64,000 nucleotides of DNA, from contig JBGSHY010000007.1 of NCBI GenBank assembly GCA_041751995.1, positions 1 through 64,000 on the forward strand, written 5' to 3'. The stretch's first letter is position 1. The number at the start of each line of letters is the position of its first letter. The notes beneath the pieces are model-generated. The model saw nothing but the letters and a program-made list of their open reading frames with translations, was not told the origin of the DNA and ran no database searches. Below, piece by piece: positions 1-8,687 of the stretch. A program made the translations under genes and the position numbers. This stretch comes from JANMEX01 sp041751995 (GTDB lineage Bacteria; Pseudomonadota; Alphaproteobacteria; Rhizobiales; Rhizobiaceae).

Positions 1-1332
1 GGCCGCTGCCGCGTTTGTGGGCAGGGCCGAAACGTCCACGCCCGCCATCATGGCGCGGTAGATGAACGTGCCCAGACTGCCCAAGAGCGCAACGCCAAGC
101 GCTCCGCCGAATTCCGCGCTGGTTTCGGATATGGCCGAGGCAGCGCCCGCGCGTTCCGGCGGGGCGGAGCCGACGATCAGTCCGGTCGTCGTCAGGATCA
201 CCGGCACGAAGCCGAGGCCGATGATCATCGATGCGCCGAGGATGCCGTAAAGGCTTTGCGTATAGGCGGCGAGGCCCATCACTGCCGCGCCAAGCGCGTT
301 GACCAGCAGTCCGCCGATCACCGAGGGCACCGCGCCAAAACGTTCGGTCACCCGCCAGGCATGCAGCGACATGAAGGTGAACACCAGCGACGGCGCGAAC
401 GACCAAAGACCTGCATCCAGCGGCGACAGGCCGAGCACCAGTTGCAAGTACTGGTTTTGAAAAAAGAAGATGCCGAACACGAAAAACACCCCGGCCAGAT
501 TGACCATCAGCGAGGCGTTGAAGGCGGGAACCTTGAACAGCGCCAGGTCAATCATCGGGTCAGGGAGCGCATTCTGGCGGCGCACAAAGGCAAAGCCGAT
601 GGCAATGCCAAGCGCGACGGCGATGAACGGCTCGGGGTGCAAGCCATAGGCCGCAACCTCCTTGAGGCCGTAAATCACCGGCAGCACCGCGCCAAGCGAC
701 AGCGCAACGCTGACCAGGTCGAGCTTGCCGGATGTCGGGCTCTTGTATTCGGGCAAAAGCGACGGGGCTGTGAGCAGCAGCGCCAGCATGATCGGTACAT
801 TGATCAGGAACACCGAACCCCAGTGAAAAAACTCCAGCAGCGCGCCGCCGATCACCGGCCCGATCAGCCCGCCAATGGAAAAGGCGGTGCCCCAGATGCC
901 GATGGCGCGGTTGCGCTCATTCTCATCGCGGAACATATTGACGATCAACGACAGGGTGGACGGCGCGATGGTCGCCCCGGCAATGCCCTGCAGCGCACGG
1001 GCGATGATCATCATTTGCGCGCTGGTCGAAACGGCAACCAACACCGAAGCGATGCCAAACGCTGCCGCGCCGATCAGCAAAACCTTGCGCCGCCCAATCC
1101 TGTCGCCGAGCGTGCCCATGGTGACGAGAAAGCCCGCGACCATGAAGCCGTAAATGTCGTTGATCCAGAGGATTTCCGCAGCGCTCGGCTGCAGATCCGC
1201 AACGATGGCCGGGATTGCCAGAAACAGCACCGACAGGTCCATCGAATAGATCAGGCAGGCAATCGACAATATGCCAAGTCCAACCCATTCGCGGCGCCCG
1301 GCGAGCGCCGCGGTCTCAACAGTCTCCGCCAT
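1..1332 (-). CDS. MFS efflux transporter, DHA2 (EmrB/QacA-like) family, partial
   Basis: Inner-membrane drug/proton antiporter of the 14-helix DHA2 type. 444 codons are visible and the frame is still open at base 1, so the C-terminus lies outside the window. The translation starts MAETVETAALAGRRE and alternates long hydrophobic helices with short loops. It contains the MFS loop signature GTLGDRIGRRKVLL (about residues 74-87) and a conserved ALQGIAGATIAPSTLSLI stretch typical of multidrug DHA2 members. GGAGGGT lies just upstream of the ATG. It is the last visible gene of a leftward run that starts with an ArsR regulator at 3732, so it probably exports whatever ligand that system senses. The substrate cannot be read from sequence. 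Confidence 0.9.
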   Translation of the reverse strand, partial: MAETVETAALAGRREWVGLGILSIACLIYSMDLSVLFLAIPAIVADLQPSAAEILWINDIYGFMVAGFLVTMGTLGDRIGRRKVLLIGAAAFGIASVLVAVSTSAQMMIIARALQGIAGATIAPSTLSLIVNMFRDENERNRAIGIWGTAFSIGGLIGPVIGGALLEFFHWGSVFLINVPIMLALLLTAPSLLPEYKSPTSGKLDLVSVALSLGAVLPVIYGLKEVAAYGLHPEPFIAVALGIAIGFAFVRRQNALPDPMIDLALFKVPAFNASLMVNLAGVFFVFGIFFFQNQYLQLVLGLSPLDAGLWSFAPSLVFTFMSLHAWRVTERFGAVPSVIGGLLVNALGAAVMGLAAYTQSLYGILGASMIIGLGFVPVILTTTGLIVGSAPPERAGAASAISETSAEFGGALGVALLGSLGTFIYRAMMAGVDVSALPTNAAAA

Positions 1333-1365
1333 CAGACCCTCCGAAGCGGTTATGAATTCAGTCGA

Positions 1366-1893
1366 TCAGCTTTCAGACACGGCTTTCAGCTTGGCAAGGC
1401 CTCTTTCAAAATCACCGCCGACCATTTTGTCCATGCTGACAAAGACTGTCATCAGCCGCATGACAAAAGGATGCGGGCCATGCATGGCCCAGTTGACGCG
1501 GGTGCCGTTGCCTTCAGGCGCAAAGGTGATGTCAGTGATATTGCTTGCCTTGAAGGGCCGGAAGAAATCAAGATTGAGGCTAACCCCGGTCTTCGGGTTG
1601 GCCTCGGTCAGTTCCATACGGCCGGCGCCGACCTTTTTGTTGCCTTCCCAGGAATAGATGGCGCCAAGGCCTTCGTCTGCCCCGGCATAGGTGCGCTTGA
1701 GGTCGGGATCCAACCCTTCCCATGGTGACCAGGACAGCCAGTTTCGGAAGTCGGCGACATTTTTGTAAACCTTTTCTGGCGGCGCATTGATGACGGTCGA
1801 GCGTTCGACGCGGAAGGTCTTGGGCTTGAACCAGGCGTAGACCAAGAGGAGCACAATCGCAGTCAGAATGGTCTTGAGAATGAGCCAGAGCAT
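1366..1893 (-). CDS. SRPBCC-family protein with N-terminal membrane anchor
   Basis: 175-residue protein with one hydrophobic N-terminal helix (roughly residues 2-20, LWLILKTILTAIVLLLVYAW), then a polyketide-cyclase/START-like fold. The FRVERSTVINAPPEKVYKNV motif followed by FRNWLSWSPW is the usual entry to this fold. The SRPBCC cavity binds a hydrophobic ligand, and here the domain would be tethered to the membrane facing outside or inside. The start at 1893 is preferred because GGAGG lies five bases upstream. In-frame ATGs at 1905 and 1938 would lengthen it. It sits 33 bp before the MFS gene and 63 bp after a double AHSA1 protein, all on one strand. Confidence 0.85.
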   Translation of the reverse strand: MLWLILKTILTAIVLLLVYAWFKPKTFRVERSTVINAPPEKVYKNVADFRNWLSWSPWEGLDPDLKRTYAGADEGLGAIYSWEGNKKVGAGRMELTEANPKTGVSLNLDFFRPFKASNITDITFAPEGNGTRVNWAMHGPHPFVMRLMTVFVSMDKMVGGDFERGLAKLKAVSES

Positions 1894-1956
1894 GAATGCC
1901 TCCATGTTTTCGCGCGCCGCCTCAGGATAGCGGCGCATCGTTGCAGAGGTGCGAGC

Positions 1957-2934
1957 TTACGTGGTTTTGAGATAGTCGCCAAGTTGGTCGAGCGTGCCGG
2001 TCCAGCCCATGGTCATGGAATCGAATCCGCCAAGGAATGTTGCGCGCTCGAGGTCGGTGGCGTTGTCCATGGTTTCCCAGCGGATGGTCAGCCTGGTCTT
2101 GCCGCAGTCGTCATCGAAAGTGAAAGTCGAGAGCATTTCAATCGGCCATTCCGGCGCGCCGGGGTGGCGGGTCAGGCCGCCGTTTTCATCGGAGAAGGAA
2201 TTGACGAGAATGATTTGCGAGGGTGGTGTGATTTCGCGGTAAACCTGTTTGCCCCACATGATCGGCGCATCACCGGCCTGCATGCCGTAGTGATATGTGC
2301 CACCGACCCGCAGGTCCATGGCAGACTTGACGATCTTGACCCCTTTCGGTCCCCACCATTTCTGCAAGTGTTCAGGTTTGGTGAAGCAATCAAACACAAG
2401 CTGGCGCGGTGCGTCATAGGTTCGGGAGATGATGAAGGGTTTGTCTTCCAGTTTCGCGGGGCCTTTCGCAAGTTCACTGACAGCATGCTCGGCGAGCCGG
2501 GCAAGTGTCTGCTCGCCGCCCTGAACTGCGCCAAATTTGACGGTGGCGTCACGGGCTTCTGTGGTCGGGAACAAAAGACGCAAGGTAACCAGCGTCTTGT
2601 CGCCCTGTGCTTCAAATGTCGTCGACCCTTCAAAATGCGCCGGTTCGCCGGCCTCGCCGCCATGGTCGTAGATGATCAGTTCAGGTGGCGTGATGACCTT
2701 GTATTTGATCCAATTCGGCCAGTCCTTTCCATCGGGGCCGTGCATCGTGTAGCGCCACAGTCCGCCGACAAAGAAGCTCATCTCGTGGGTTTCATTGCGG
2801 AATCCTTCCGGACCCCACCACGCGTCTATGTGTTTGGCTTCGGTGAACATCTTGAACACCAATGCGCGTGGCGCGTTGACGAGACGGGTGACTTCGATGG
2901 TCTTTGCAGGATCAGGTCTATAGGCGATATTCAT
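1957..2934 (-). CDS. Tandem AHSA1/SRPBCC two-domain protein
   Basis: 325-residue cytoplasmic protein made of two consecutive AHSA1-type SRPBCC domains. The first starts at about residue 12 (TIEVTRLVNAPRALVFKMFT, then HIDAWWGPEGF). The second starts at about residue 168 (FIISRTYDAPRQLVFDCFT, then HLQKWWGPKGV). Both carry the WWGP signature of the family, whose members bind small hydrophobic ligands or act as Hsp90-ATPase activators. No enzymatic residue set is evident. The ATG at 2934 has AAGGAGG five bases upstream, and that Shine-Dalgarno overlaps the stop codon of the preceding AHSA1 gene, so the two are very likely translated together. The domain duplication is unusual compared with the common single-domain proteins. 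Confidence 0.88.
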   Translation of the reverse strand: MNIAYRPDPAKTIEVTRLVNAPRALVFKMFTEAKHIDAWWGPEGFRNETHEMSFFVGGLWRYTMHGPDGKDWPNWIKYKVITPPELIIYDHGGEAGEPAHFEGSTTFEAQGDKTLVTLRLLFPTTEARDATVKFGAVQGGEQTLARLAEHAVSELAKGPAKLEDKPFIISRTYDAPRQLVFDCFTKPEHLQKWWGPKGVKIVKSAMDLRVGGTYHYGMQAGDAPIMWGKQVYREITPPSQIILVNSFSDENGGLTRHPGAPEWPIEMLSTFTFDDDCGKTRLTIRWETMDNATDLERATFLGGFDSMTMGWTGTLDQLGDYLKTT

Positions 2935-2945
2935 TTCATCCTCCT

Positions 2946-3395
2946 TCAAGCGCGTTTCAAAAAGGCGTCAAGCCGGTCAAAATTCTGTTCGTTGGCAGCC
3001 GCGATAAAATCCTTGAGCCCGGCGTTGCTTTCGGCAGGCTCAAACTGCATCAGCCAGGTCAGGCGCGTCCCGGAGCCTTCTCGGTCAAAGGTCATGGCCA
3101 TGGTGAACACATGCACGGGCAGATGATGAATGAACACGATCCGCTCCAGGGCGATGATTTCCTTGAACGTTGACGTGTTCTCGAAAGCGGCGCCATTGGA
3201 TGCGTGCATGGTAAAATGCCAAGTGCCGCCGGTGCGGAAATCAAATGTATGCATCGTGTTGGTGAAGCCATCCGGACCCCACCAATGTTTCAGCTTTTCC
3301 GGATCAGCGAACGCGTCAAACAGTGCTTCGCGCGGCGCTGCGAAAATCCGGCTGTTGGTGATTTCCATCGGCACTGGATCAGTTCTTGCGGTCAT
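2946..3395 (-). CDS. AHSA1/SRPBCC-domain protein
   Basis: 149-residue single-domain SRPBCC protein of the AHSA1 type. PMEITNSRIFAAPREALFDAF opens the domain and LKHWWGPDGFTNTMHTFDF carries the family's WWGP motif. The start at 3395 overlaps the end of the upstream ArsR gene by 17 bp and has GGAGAAG seven bases upstream. A later ATG at 3368 also exists. An ArsR regulator followed by an AHSA1 protein is a common pair in Proteobacteria, usually thought to respond to an organic ligand, but no ligand is established here. It is followed 11 bp later by the tandem AHSA1 gene. Confidence 0.9.
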   Translation of the reverse strand: MTARTDPVPMEITNSRIFAAPREALFDAFADPEKLKHWWGPDGFTNTMHTFDFRTGGTWHFTMHASNGAAFENTSTFKEIIALERIVFIHHLPVHVFTMAMTFDREGSGTRLTWLMQFEPAESNAGLKDFIAAANEQNFDRLDAFLKRA

Positions 3396-3732
3396 CGGGC
3401 TTCTCCATATCTTTTTGAATTTCGCGCAGATAGACTTCCAGCCTGTCGAGGCGCGCCTCCCAAAGCTCACGGTATTCCTCAAGCCAACCGTCCAGCTTCT
3501 TCAGCGGCTCAGGCTCGAGTTTGCACGGACGCCACTGTGCAGTGCGAGTGCGGGAAATCAGCTTGGCGCGCTCCAGTACCTTGAGGTGTTTGGAGACGGC
3601 AGGCAGGCTCATCGCGAACGGCTCAGCCAATTCATTGACTGTCGCCTCGCCTTTTGAAAGCCGCGCAAGAATTGCCCGGCGTGTCGGGTCAGCAAGGGCA
3701 GACAGTGTTTGCGACAGAGGATCGAGGGACAT
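3379..3732 (-). CDS. ArsR/SmtB-family transcriptional regulator
   Basis: 117-residue winged helix-turn-helix repressor. It reads SALADPTRRAILARLSKGEAT, then the recognition helix region MSLPAVSKHLKVLERAKLISR, which is classic for the ArsR/SdpR branch. The cysteine metal-binding motif ELCVCDL of metal sensors is absent, so an organic inducer or partner-protein control is more likely than metal sensing. It is the first gene of the leftward operon (ArsR, AHSA1, double AHSA1, membrane SRPBCC, MFS). A strong dyad symmetry lies immediately upstream of its start codon, consistent with autoregulation. Confidence 0.93.
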   Translation of the reverse strand: MSLDPLSQTLSALADPTRRAILARLSKGEATVNELAEPFAMSLPAVSKHLKVLERAKLISRTRTAQWRPCKLEPEPLKKLDGWLEEYRELWEARLDRLEVYLREIQKDMEKPDDRKN

Positions 3733-3734
3733 TG

Positions 3735-3768
3735 ATTAGCCAAATGGTTAATTAACTGATTGGCTAAT
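3735..3768. promoter_or_regulatory. Probable ArsR operator (34-bp dyad)
   Basis: Directly upstream of the arsR start codon (3732) is a perfect 9-bp inverted repeat, ATTAGCCAA at 3735-3743 and TTGGCTAAT at 3760-3768. It shares its centre (3751.5) with an inner palindrome GTTAATTAAC at 3747-3756. In total 28 of 34 positions are symmetric. The same stretch also holds a direct repeat TGG(T/C)TAATTAA at 3745 and 3761, 16 bp apart. The position over the promoter of an ArsR-led operon makes autoregulatory binding the natural reading. Binding itself is inferred. Confidence 0.7.
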
Positions 3769-3819
3769 TAAAGGATAAAGGAAAGCCAGTCAATAGGGTT
3801 TACTAACCGGCTGGTTTCT

Positions 3820-6800
3820 TCAGAAGTAGTCTTGAAGCGGGGTCACATCGAAGTTGCCACTCTTCAATGCTGCGATGGCTTGCGATGTCGAGAAGGAACC
3901 GGCGACCGTGGTCGAGTACGGCACTTTCTGCATCAGCGCGGCTCGGCGAAGCGATTTGGAGTCGGACTCTGCCTTGGCGCCGTCCGTTGTGTTGAACACC
4001 AACTGGACCTGCCGGTTGCGGATCGCATCCTCAATGTGCGGGCGGCCTTCCATGACCTTGTTGATCTTGATCGCCGGGATGCCGTTTTCGGCCAGGTACC
4101 TGTGGGTTCCGCTGGTCGCCATAACCTTGAAGCCGCTATCCGACAACATTTTCACAGCTGGCAAGACTCCCGCCTTATCCTCATCCTTGACGGAGACAAA
4201 CAGGGTGCCGGAGCGCGGCAACTCAACGCCTGCACCAAGCTGCGCCTTGGCAAAAGCAAGGGCGAAATCGCGGTCGAGGCCCATGACTTCGCCGGTCGAG
4301 CGCATTTCTGGGCCGAGCAAAGTATCGACGCCGGGGAAGCGGGCGAAGGGAAATACGGCCTCCTTGACAGCGATGTGGCCGAGCTTGCGCGAATTGACCT
4401 GAACGCCGTAGGCTGCCACGGCCTCATCCAGCGTTTCGCCTGCCATGATACGCGCTGCAATTTTGGCTATTGGCAGGCCGATAGTCTTGGCGACAAACGG
4501 CACTGTCCGCGATGCGCGCGGGTTAACTTCGAGGACGTAGATCACATCGTCCTTGATGGCATATTGCACGTTCATCAGGCCGCCGACTTTCAGCGCGCGT
4601 GCCATTTCCGCAGTCTGGCGCTCCAGCTCATCGACGATCTTGTCGGAGAGCGTGTGCACTGGCAGCGAACAGGCGCTGTCGCCCGAATGGATGCCGGCTT
4701 CCTCGATGTGTTCGAGAATGCCCGAGACGTAGACGTTCTTGCCGTCGCACAGGCAATCGACATCGACTTCCGTGGCGTTGCTCAGATAGCTGTCGAACAG
4801 CAGCGGGTTCTTGCCCAGAAGCGTGTTGATCTGGCCGGTCTTGTCGTTCGGATATTTGGCCTTGATGTCTTCCGGCACCAGTTCCGGCACGGTGTCGAGC
4901 AGGTATGACTGGAGCGAGCCTTCAGAGCGGATGATCTGCATGGCGCGGCCACCGAGCACGTAGGACGGACGGACGACCAGTGGAAAGCCGATTTCAGAGG
5001 CGATGATGCGCGCCTGTTCGACCGAATAGGCGATGCCGTTGTTCGGTTGGTTGAGATCAAGCTTGACCAGAAGCTTCTGGAAACGGTCGCGGTCTTCGGC
5101 CAGATCGATGGCGTCCGGCGAGGTTCCAAGAATTGGAATGCCAGCCTTTTCCAGTGCATTGGCGAGTTTCAGCGGCGTTTGGCCACCGAACTGGACGATG
5201 ACGCCATGCAGCGTTCCGGCCTCTTGCTCGACACGCAGGATTTCCAGCACGTCTTCCGCCGTAAGCGGTTCGAAATAGAGCCGGTCGGACGTGTCGTAAT
5301 CGGTCGACACGGTTTCCGGGTTGCAGTTGATCATGATTGATTCATAGCCGGCGTCGCGCAGCGCGAATGAGGCGTGGCAGCAGCAGTAATCGAACTCAAT
5401 GCCCTGACCAATGCGGTTCGGGCCTCCGCCGAGAATGACGACTTTCTTGCGGTCCGATGGGCGGGCTTCCGAGCGGGTTTCGCCGGCAAATGGCGTTTCG
5501 TAGGTCGAATACATGTAGGCGGTCGGCGAGGCGAATTCGGCGGCGCAGGTATCGATGCGCTTGTAGACCGGGTGTACTTTCAGGTCGTTGCGCAGATACG
5601 CCACTTCCTTGGCCTTCTTGCCGGTCAGCACGGCAAGGCGCGCATCGGAGAAGCCCATGGCTTTGAGCATGCGCAGATTTTCAGCATCATTCGGCAGCCC
5701 GTGTTCCTTGACGCGGGCTTCCATGTCGGTGATGCCCTTCATCTGCTCGAGGAACCACGGATCGATCTTGCAGCCGTCGTGGACTTCCTCGACAGACATG
5801 CCGAGGCGCAGCGCTTGCGCGACCATGCGCAGACGATCCGGCGTCGGCGTGCCGATTGCGGCGCGGATGGAATTCTTGTCATCCGAAGACATTACATCGC
5901 GGTCTATGCCCGGGATTTCGATGTCATCGAGGCCTGTCAGGCCAGTCTCCAGCCCGCGCAATGCCTTCTGCAGCGACTCCTGGAAGGTGCGCCCGATGGC
6001 CATGACTTCGCCGACGGATTTCATCGCCGTGGTCAGAACTGGCGAGGCGCCGGGGAATTTTTCGAAGGCAAAGCGCGGGATCTTGGTGACGACATAGTCG
6101 ATTGATGGCTCGAAGGAGGCCGGTGTTGCTCCACCGGTGATATCGTTTTCGAGTTCGTCGAGCGTGTAACCGACGGCAAGTTTCGCTGCGATCTTGGCGA
6201 TCGGGAAGCCGGTGGCTTTCGAGGCCAGTGCCGAGGAGCGCGACACGCGCGGGTTCATCTCGATGACGATCAGGCGGCCGTTTTCCGGGTTCACCGCGAA
6301 CTGCACGTTCGAGCCGCCAGTTTCGACGCCGATCTCGCGCAGCACCGCAATCGAGGCGTTGCGCATGATCTGGTATTCCTTGTCGCTCAAGGTCAGGGCA
6401 GGGGCGACGGTGATGCTGTCGCCCGTGTGGACGCCCATCGGATCGAGATTTTCAATCGAGCAGATGATGATGCAATTGTCCGCTTTGTCGCGGACAACTT
6501 CCATTTCATATTCCTTCCATCCAAGCACTGACTCTTCGATCAGAACTTCGGTGGTCGGCGAGGCATCAAGGCCGGAGGTGACGATCTCGAAAAATTCAGA
6601 CTGGTTATAGGCAATGCCGCCGCCGGTGCCGCCCATGGTGAAGGACGGGCGGATGATGGCGGGCAGGCCGACAAAATCCACCGCGCGGGCGGCCAGCGCC
6701 ATGGCGTGGCCCATATATTTCTGCTTGCGGTCGCTTTCGCCAAGCTGCCATTCGGTCTCAAGCCGGTCGAGCGCCGTGTCGAGATCCGCGCCGGAAAACT

Positions 6801-7314
6801 GGGCTTTAAGCTCTTCGCGCTTGGCCTTGTGCGCCTTGCGGTCAAGGTCCTTGACCTCGGTGGCGTTGGCCAGCATCGACTTTGGCGTCTCAAGGCCGAT
6901 GCGCTTCATCGCTTCGCGGAACAAGGCGCGGTCTTCGGCCATGTCGATGGCTTCGGCGTTGGCGCCGATCATCTCGACATTGTAGCGTTCGAGAACCCCC
7001 ATTCGGCGCAGCGACAGGGCGGTGTTGAGCGCGGTCTGGCCGCCCATGGTTGGCAGGAGCGCGTCGGGGCGCTCCTTGGCGATGATCTTGGCGACGACTT
7101 CCGGCGTGATCGGCTCGATGTAAGTTGCGTCGGCCAGTTCCGGATCGGTCATGATCGTCGCCGGATTGGAATTGACGAGGATGACGCGGTATCCCTCTTC
7201 CTTCAGCGCCTTGCAGGCCTGCGTCCCGGAATAGTCGAATTCGCATGCCTGCCCGATGATGATGGGACCGGCCCCGATGATCAGGATCGACTTGATGTCT
7301 GTCCGCTTTGGCAT
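3820..7314 (-). CDS. carB: Carbamoyl-phosphate synthase large subunit
   Basis: 1164-residue subunit that makes carbamoyl phosphate from bicarbonate, glutamine-derived ammonia and two ATP, feeding pyrimidine and arginine synthesis. The N-terminus reads MPKRTDIKSILIIGAGP. Two homologous ATP-grasp halves are visible (PAIIRPSFTMGGTGGGIAYN in the first, FPLVVRPSYVLGGRAMQII in the second), with the second PGK-like nucleotide motif at VVILGGGPNRIGQGIEFDY. A C-terminal MGS-like regulatory domain follows (FVSVKDEDKAGVLPAVKMLS). The start at 7314 matches the usual N-terminus and has GGAAGAAG upstream. An upstream in-frame ATG at 7347 is less likely. carA lies 3 kb away on the same strand, separated by other genes. 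Confidence 0.98.
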   Translation of the reverse strand: MPKRTDIKSILIIGAGPIIIGQACEFDYSGTQACKALKEEGYRVILVNSNPATIMTDPELADATYIEPITPEVVAKIIAKERPDALLPTMGGQTALNTALSLRRMGVLERYNVEMIGANAEAIDMAEDRALFREAMKRIGLETPKSMLANATEVKDLDRKAHKAKREELKAQFSGADLDTALDRLETEWQLGESDRKQKYMGHAMALAARAVDFVGLPAIIRPSFTMGGTGGGIAYNQSEFFEIVTSGLDASPTTEVLIEESVLGWKEYEMEVVRDKADNCIIICSIENLDPMGVHTGDSITVAPALTLSDKEYQIMRNASIAVLREIGVETGGSNVQFAVNPENGRLIVIEMNPRVSRSSALASKATGFPIAKIAAKLAVGYTLDELENDITGGATPASFEPSIDYVVTKIPRFAFEKFPGASPVLTTAMKSVGEVMAIGRTFQESLQKALRGLETGLTGLDDIEIPGIDRDVMSSDDKNSIRAAIGTPTPDRLRMVAQALRLGMSVEEVHDGCKIDPWFLEQMKGITDMEARVKEHGLPNDAENLRMLKAMGFSDARLAVLTGKKAKEVAYLRNDLKVHPVYKRIDTCAAEFASPTAYMYSTYETPFAGETRSEARPSDRKKVVILGGGPNRIGQGIEFDYCCCHASFALRDAGYESIMINCNPETVSTDYDTSDRLYFEPLTAEDVLEILRVEQEAGTLHGVIVQFGGQTPLKLANALEKAGIPILGTSPDAIDLAEDRDRFQKLLVKLDLNQPNNGIAYSVEQARIIASEIGFPLVVRPSYVLGGRAMQIIRSEGSLQSYLLDTVPELVPEDIKAKYPNDKTGQINTLLGKNPLLFDSYLSNATEVDVDCLCDGKNVYVSGILEHIEEAGIHSGDSACSLPVHTLSDKIVDELERQTAEMARALKVGGLMNVQYAIKDDVIYVLEVNPRASRTVPFVAKTIGLPIAKIAARIMAGETLDEAVAAYGVQVNSRKLGHIAVKEAVFPFARFPGVDTLLGPEMRSTGEVMGLDRDFALAFAKAQLGAGVELPRSGTLFVSVKDEDKAGVLPAVKMLSDSGFKVMATSGTHRYLAENGIPAIKINKVMEGRPHIEDAIRNRQVQLVFNTTDGAKAESDSKSLRRAALMQKVPYSTTVAGSFSTSQAIAALKSGNFDVTPLQDYF

Positions 7315-7457
7315 GGCAACTTCTTCCGTTATGGCAATGTCCCGCACCGGGAGAGGACCGGTCGGGTTCGCATGTCAATTCGTAATGGCTAAGCGCGCTC
7401 TATAGGGGAAGGGAGCAGAGAGGGGAACCCGCAAAATATCCTTGTGGACAGGAATCT

Positions 7458-8471
7458 CTAGCGAACGATCAATACCTTCACTTCACCAGGAGCCGGCGGG
7501 CTGGCGATGACTGTGGGCGCCTCTTCAAGACTGATCCGCCGCGAAATCAGCGGTTCGATTTCGATATGGCCACCTGCGATCAAATTTGCTGCACGGCGGT
7601 GGGTGAAGGGATTGAGGAACGAGGTCTTGATGTTCACTTCTCGGAACAAAAGATCGAATGGTTCATAGGCGATCTTTGTGCCTTGCGCGACCACGCCAAC
7701 GATAACGACCGTTCCGCCGGGTTTGGCCAGCCTTGGCGCTTCTTCTATGGTTTGCGGCACGCCGGCGCATTCCATGACCACATACGCGCCGCCGGATGTA
7801 AGTCGCTTCACTTCGGCAAAAATGTCTGTGCCGGAGGGATCAATTGTTGCCGTCGCGCCGAGCTGCATGGCAAGATCGCGCTTGGATTTCTGGCGGGTGG
7901 AGAGGATGACCGTCGTTGCGCCTGCCAGCCTTGCAAGCTGAACCGTCAATAGGCCGATAACGCCGCCGCCGAGCACCAGCACGGATGAACCGACCTTGAT
8001 GGCAGCCACGTCGATGCCGTGGATGCAGCAGGCGAGGGGCTCGCAGAACGCGCCGTATGCTGGATTGAGTGTTGCCGGGAGCAGGAACGCATGTTTCTGC
8101 GGGACGATCACATATTCGGCTAAGCCGCCGTCTCGGTGGATGCCGATGGCTTGAAGGGCTTCGCATAAGTTGACCTTGCCCTCATGGCAGCGGGCGCAGC
8201 GGCCGCAGGCGATGTTGGGGTCGCCGGTAATGCGATCTCCGAGGGCGAAGCCGGAGACACTGCTGCCCATCTGTTCGATGATGCCGGAAAATTCGTGGCC
8301 GAGCGTCACGGGCGGGCGGCACGGAAACTCGCCGTGGAACAAATGCCGATCCGTGCCGCAAATTCCGGAGGCTTCGATGTGCACCAGCAAGTCATCCGGT
8401 CCGGGGACAGGTTTGGCTATTTCTCTGGTGAACAGGCTGCCAACGGCTTCGAGGCGGACGGCTTTCATCAT
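7458..8471 (-). CDS. Zinc-dependent alcohol dehydrogenase (MDR, polyol/threonine dehydrogenase-like)
   Basis: 337-residue medium-chain dehydrogenase. The catalytic zinc ligands are visible (SGICGTDRHLFHGE, then TLGHEFSGII), as is the structural zinc cluster (CGRCARCHEGKVNLC). The NAD-binding Rossmann glycine motif follows (VLVLGGGVIGLLTVQLARLAG). The pattern fits the sorbitol/xylitol/threonine dehydrogenase branch, which oxidises a secondary alcohol with NAD. The substrate cannot be assigned. Two adjacent ATGs (8471 and 8468) are possible starts. It is preceded and followed by unrelated genes, so it is probably a single transcription unit. It ends in TAG. Confidence 0.9.
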   Translation of the reverse strand: MMKAVRLEAVGSLFTREIAKPVPGPDDLLVHIEASGICGTDRHLFHGEFPCRPPVTLGHEFSGIIEQMGSSVSGFALGDRITGDPNIACGRCARCHEGKVNLCEALQAIGIHRDGGLAEYVIVPQKHAFLLPATLNPAYGAFCEPLACCIHGIDVAAIKVGSSVLVLGGGVIGLLTVQLARLAGATTVILSTRQKSKRDLAMQLGATATIDPSGTDIFAEVKRLTSGGAYVVMECAGVPQTIEEAPRLAKPGGTVVIVGVVAQGTKIAYEPFDLLFREVNIKTSFLNPFTHRRAANLIAGGHIEIEPLISRRISLEEAPTVIASPPAPGEVKVLIVR

Positions 8472-8687
8472 TATGGCTTTCGTGAGCGGTTTCAGCTTTT
8501 GTGCCGTGCCCACCAAGGCAATGCAAGGCCGCACACCCTCCTTACCCAAGCGTCACAATCTGTCCGCTGGTGCTCGCACCCAAGTTGTAACCTGATGTGT
8601 TGAATGCCGCATGCTTTTCATGCCATGAAGCAACTGAAGGATGAGGGCCGTTGAGGCCGCGTCCGCCAGGAATTCAGGAGTATTGCC

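Noticed and set aside
256..1728. 490-residue forward open frame rich in His/Arg/Gln
   Set aside because: It lies opposite the MFS and SRPBCC genes and its composition is that of an antisense frame in GC-rich DNA.
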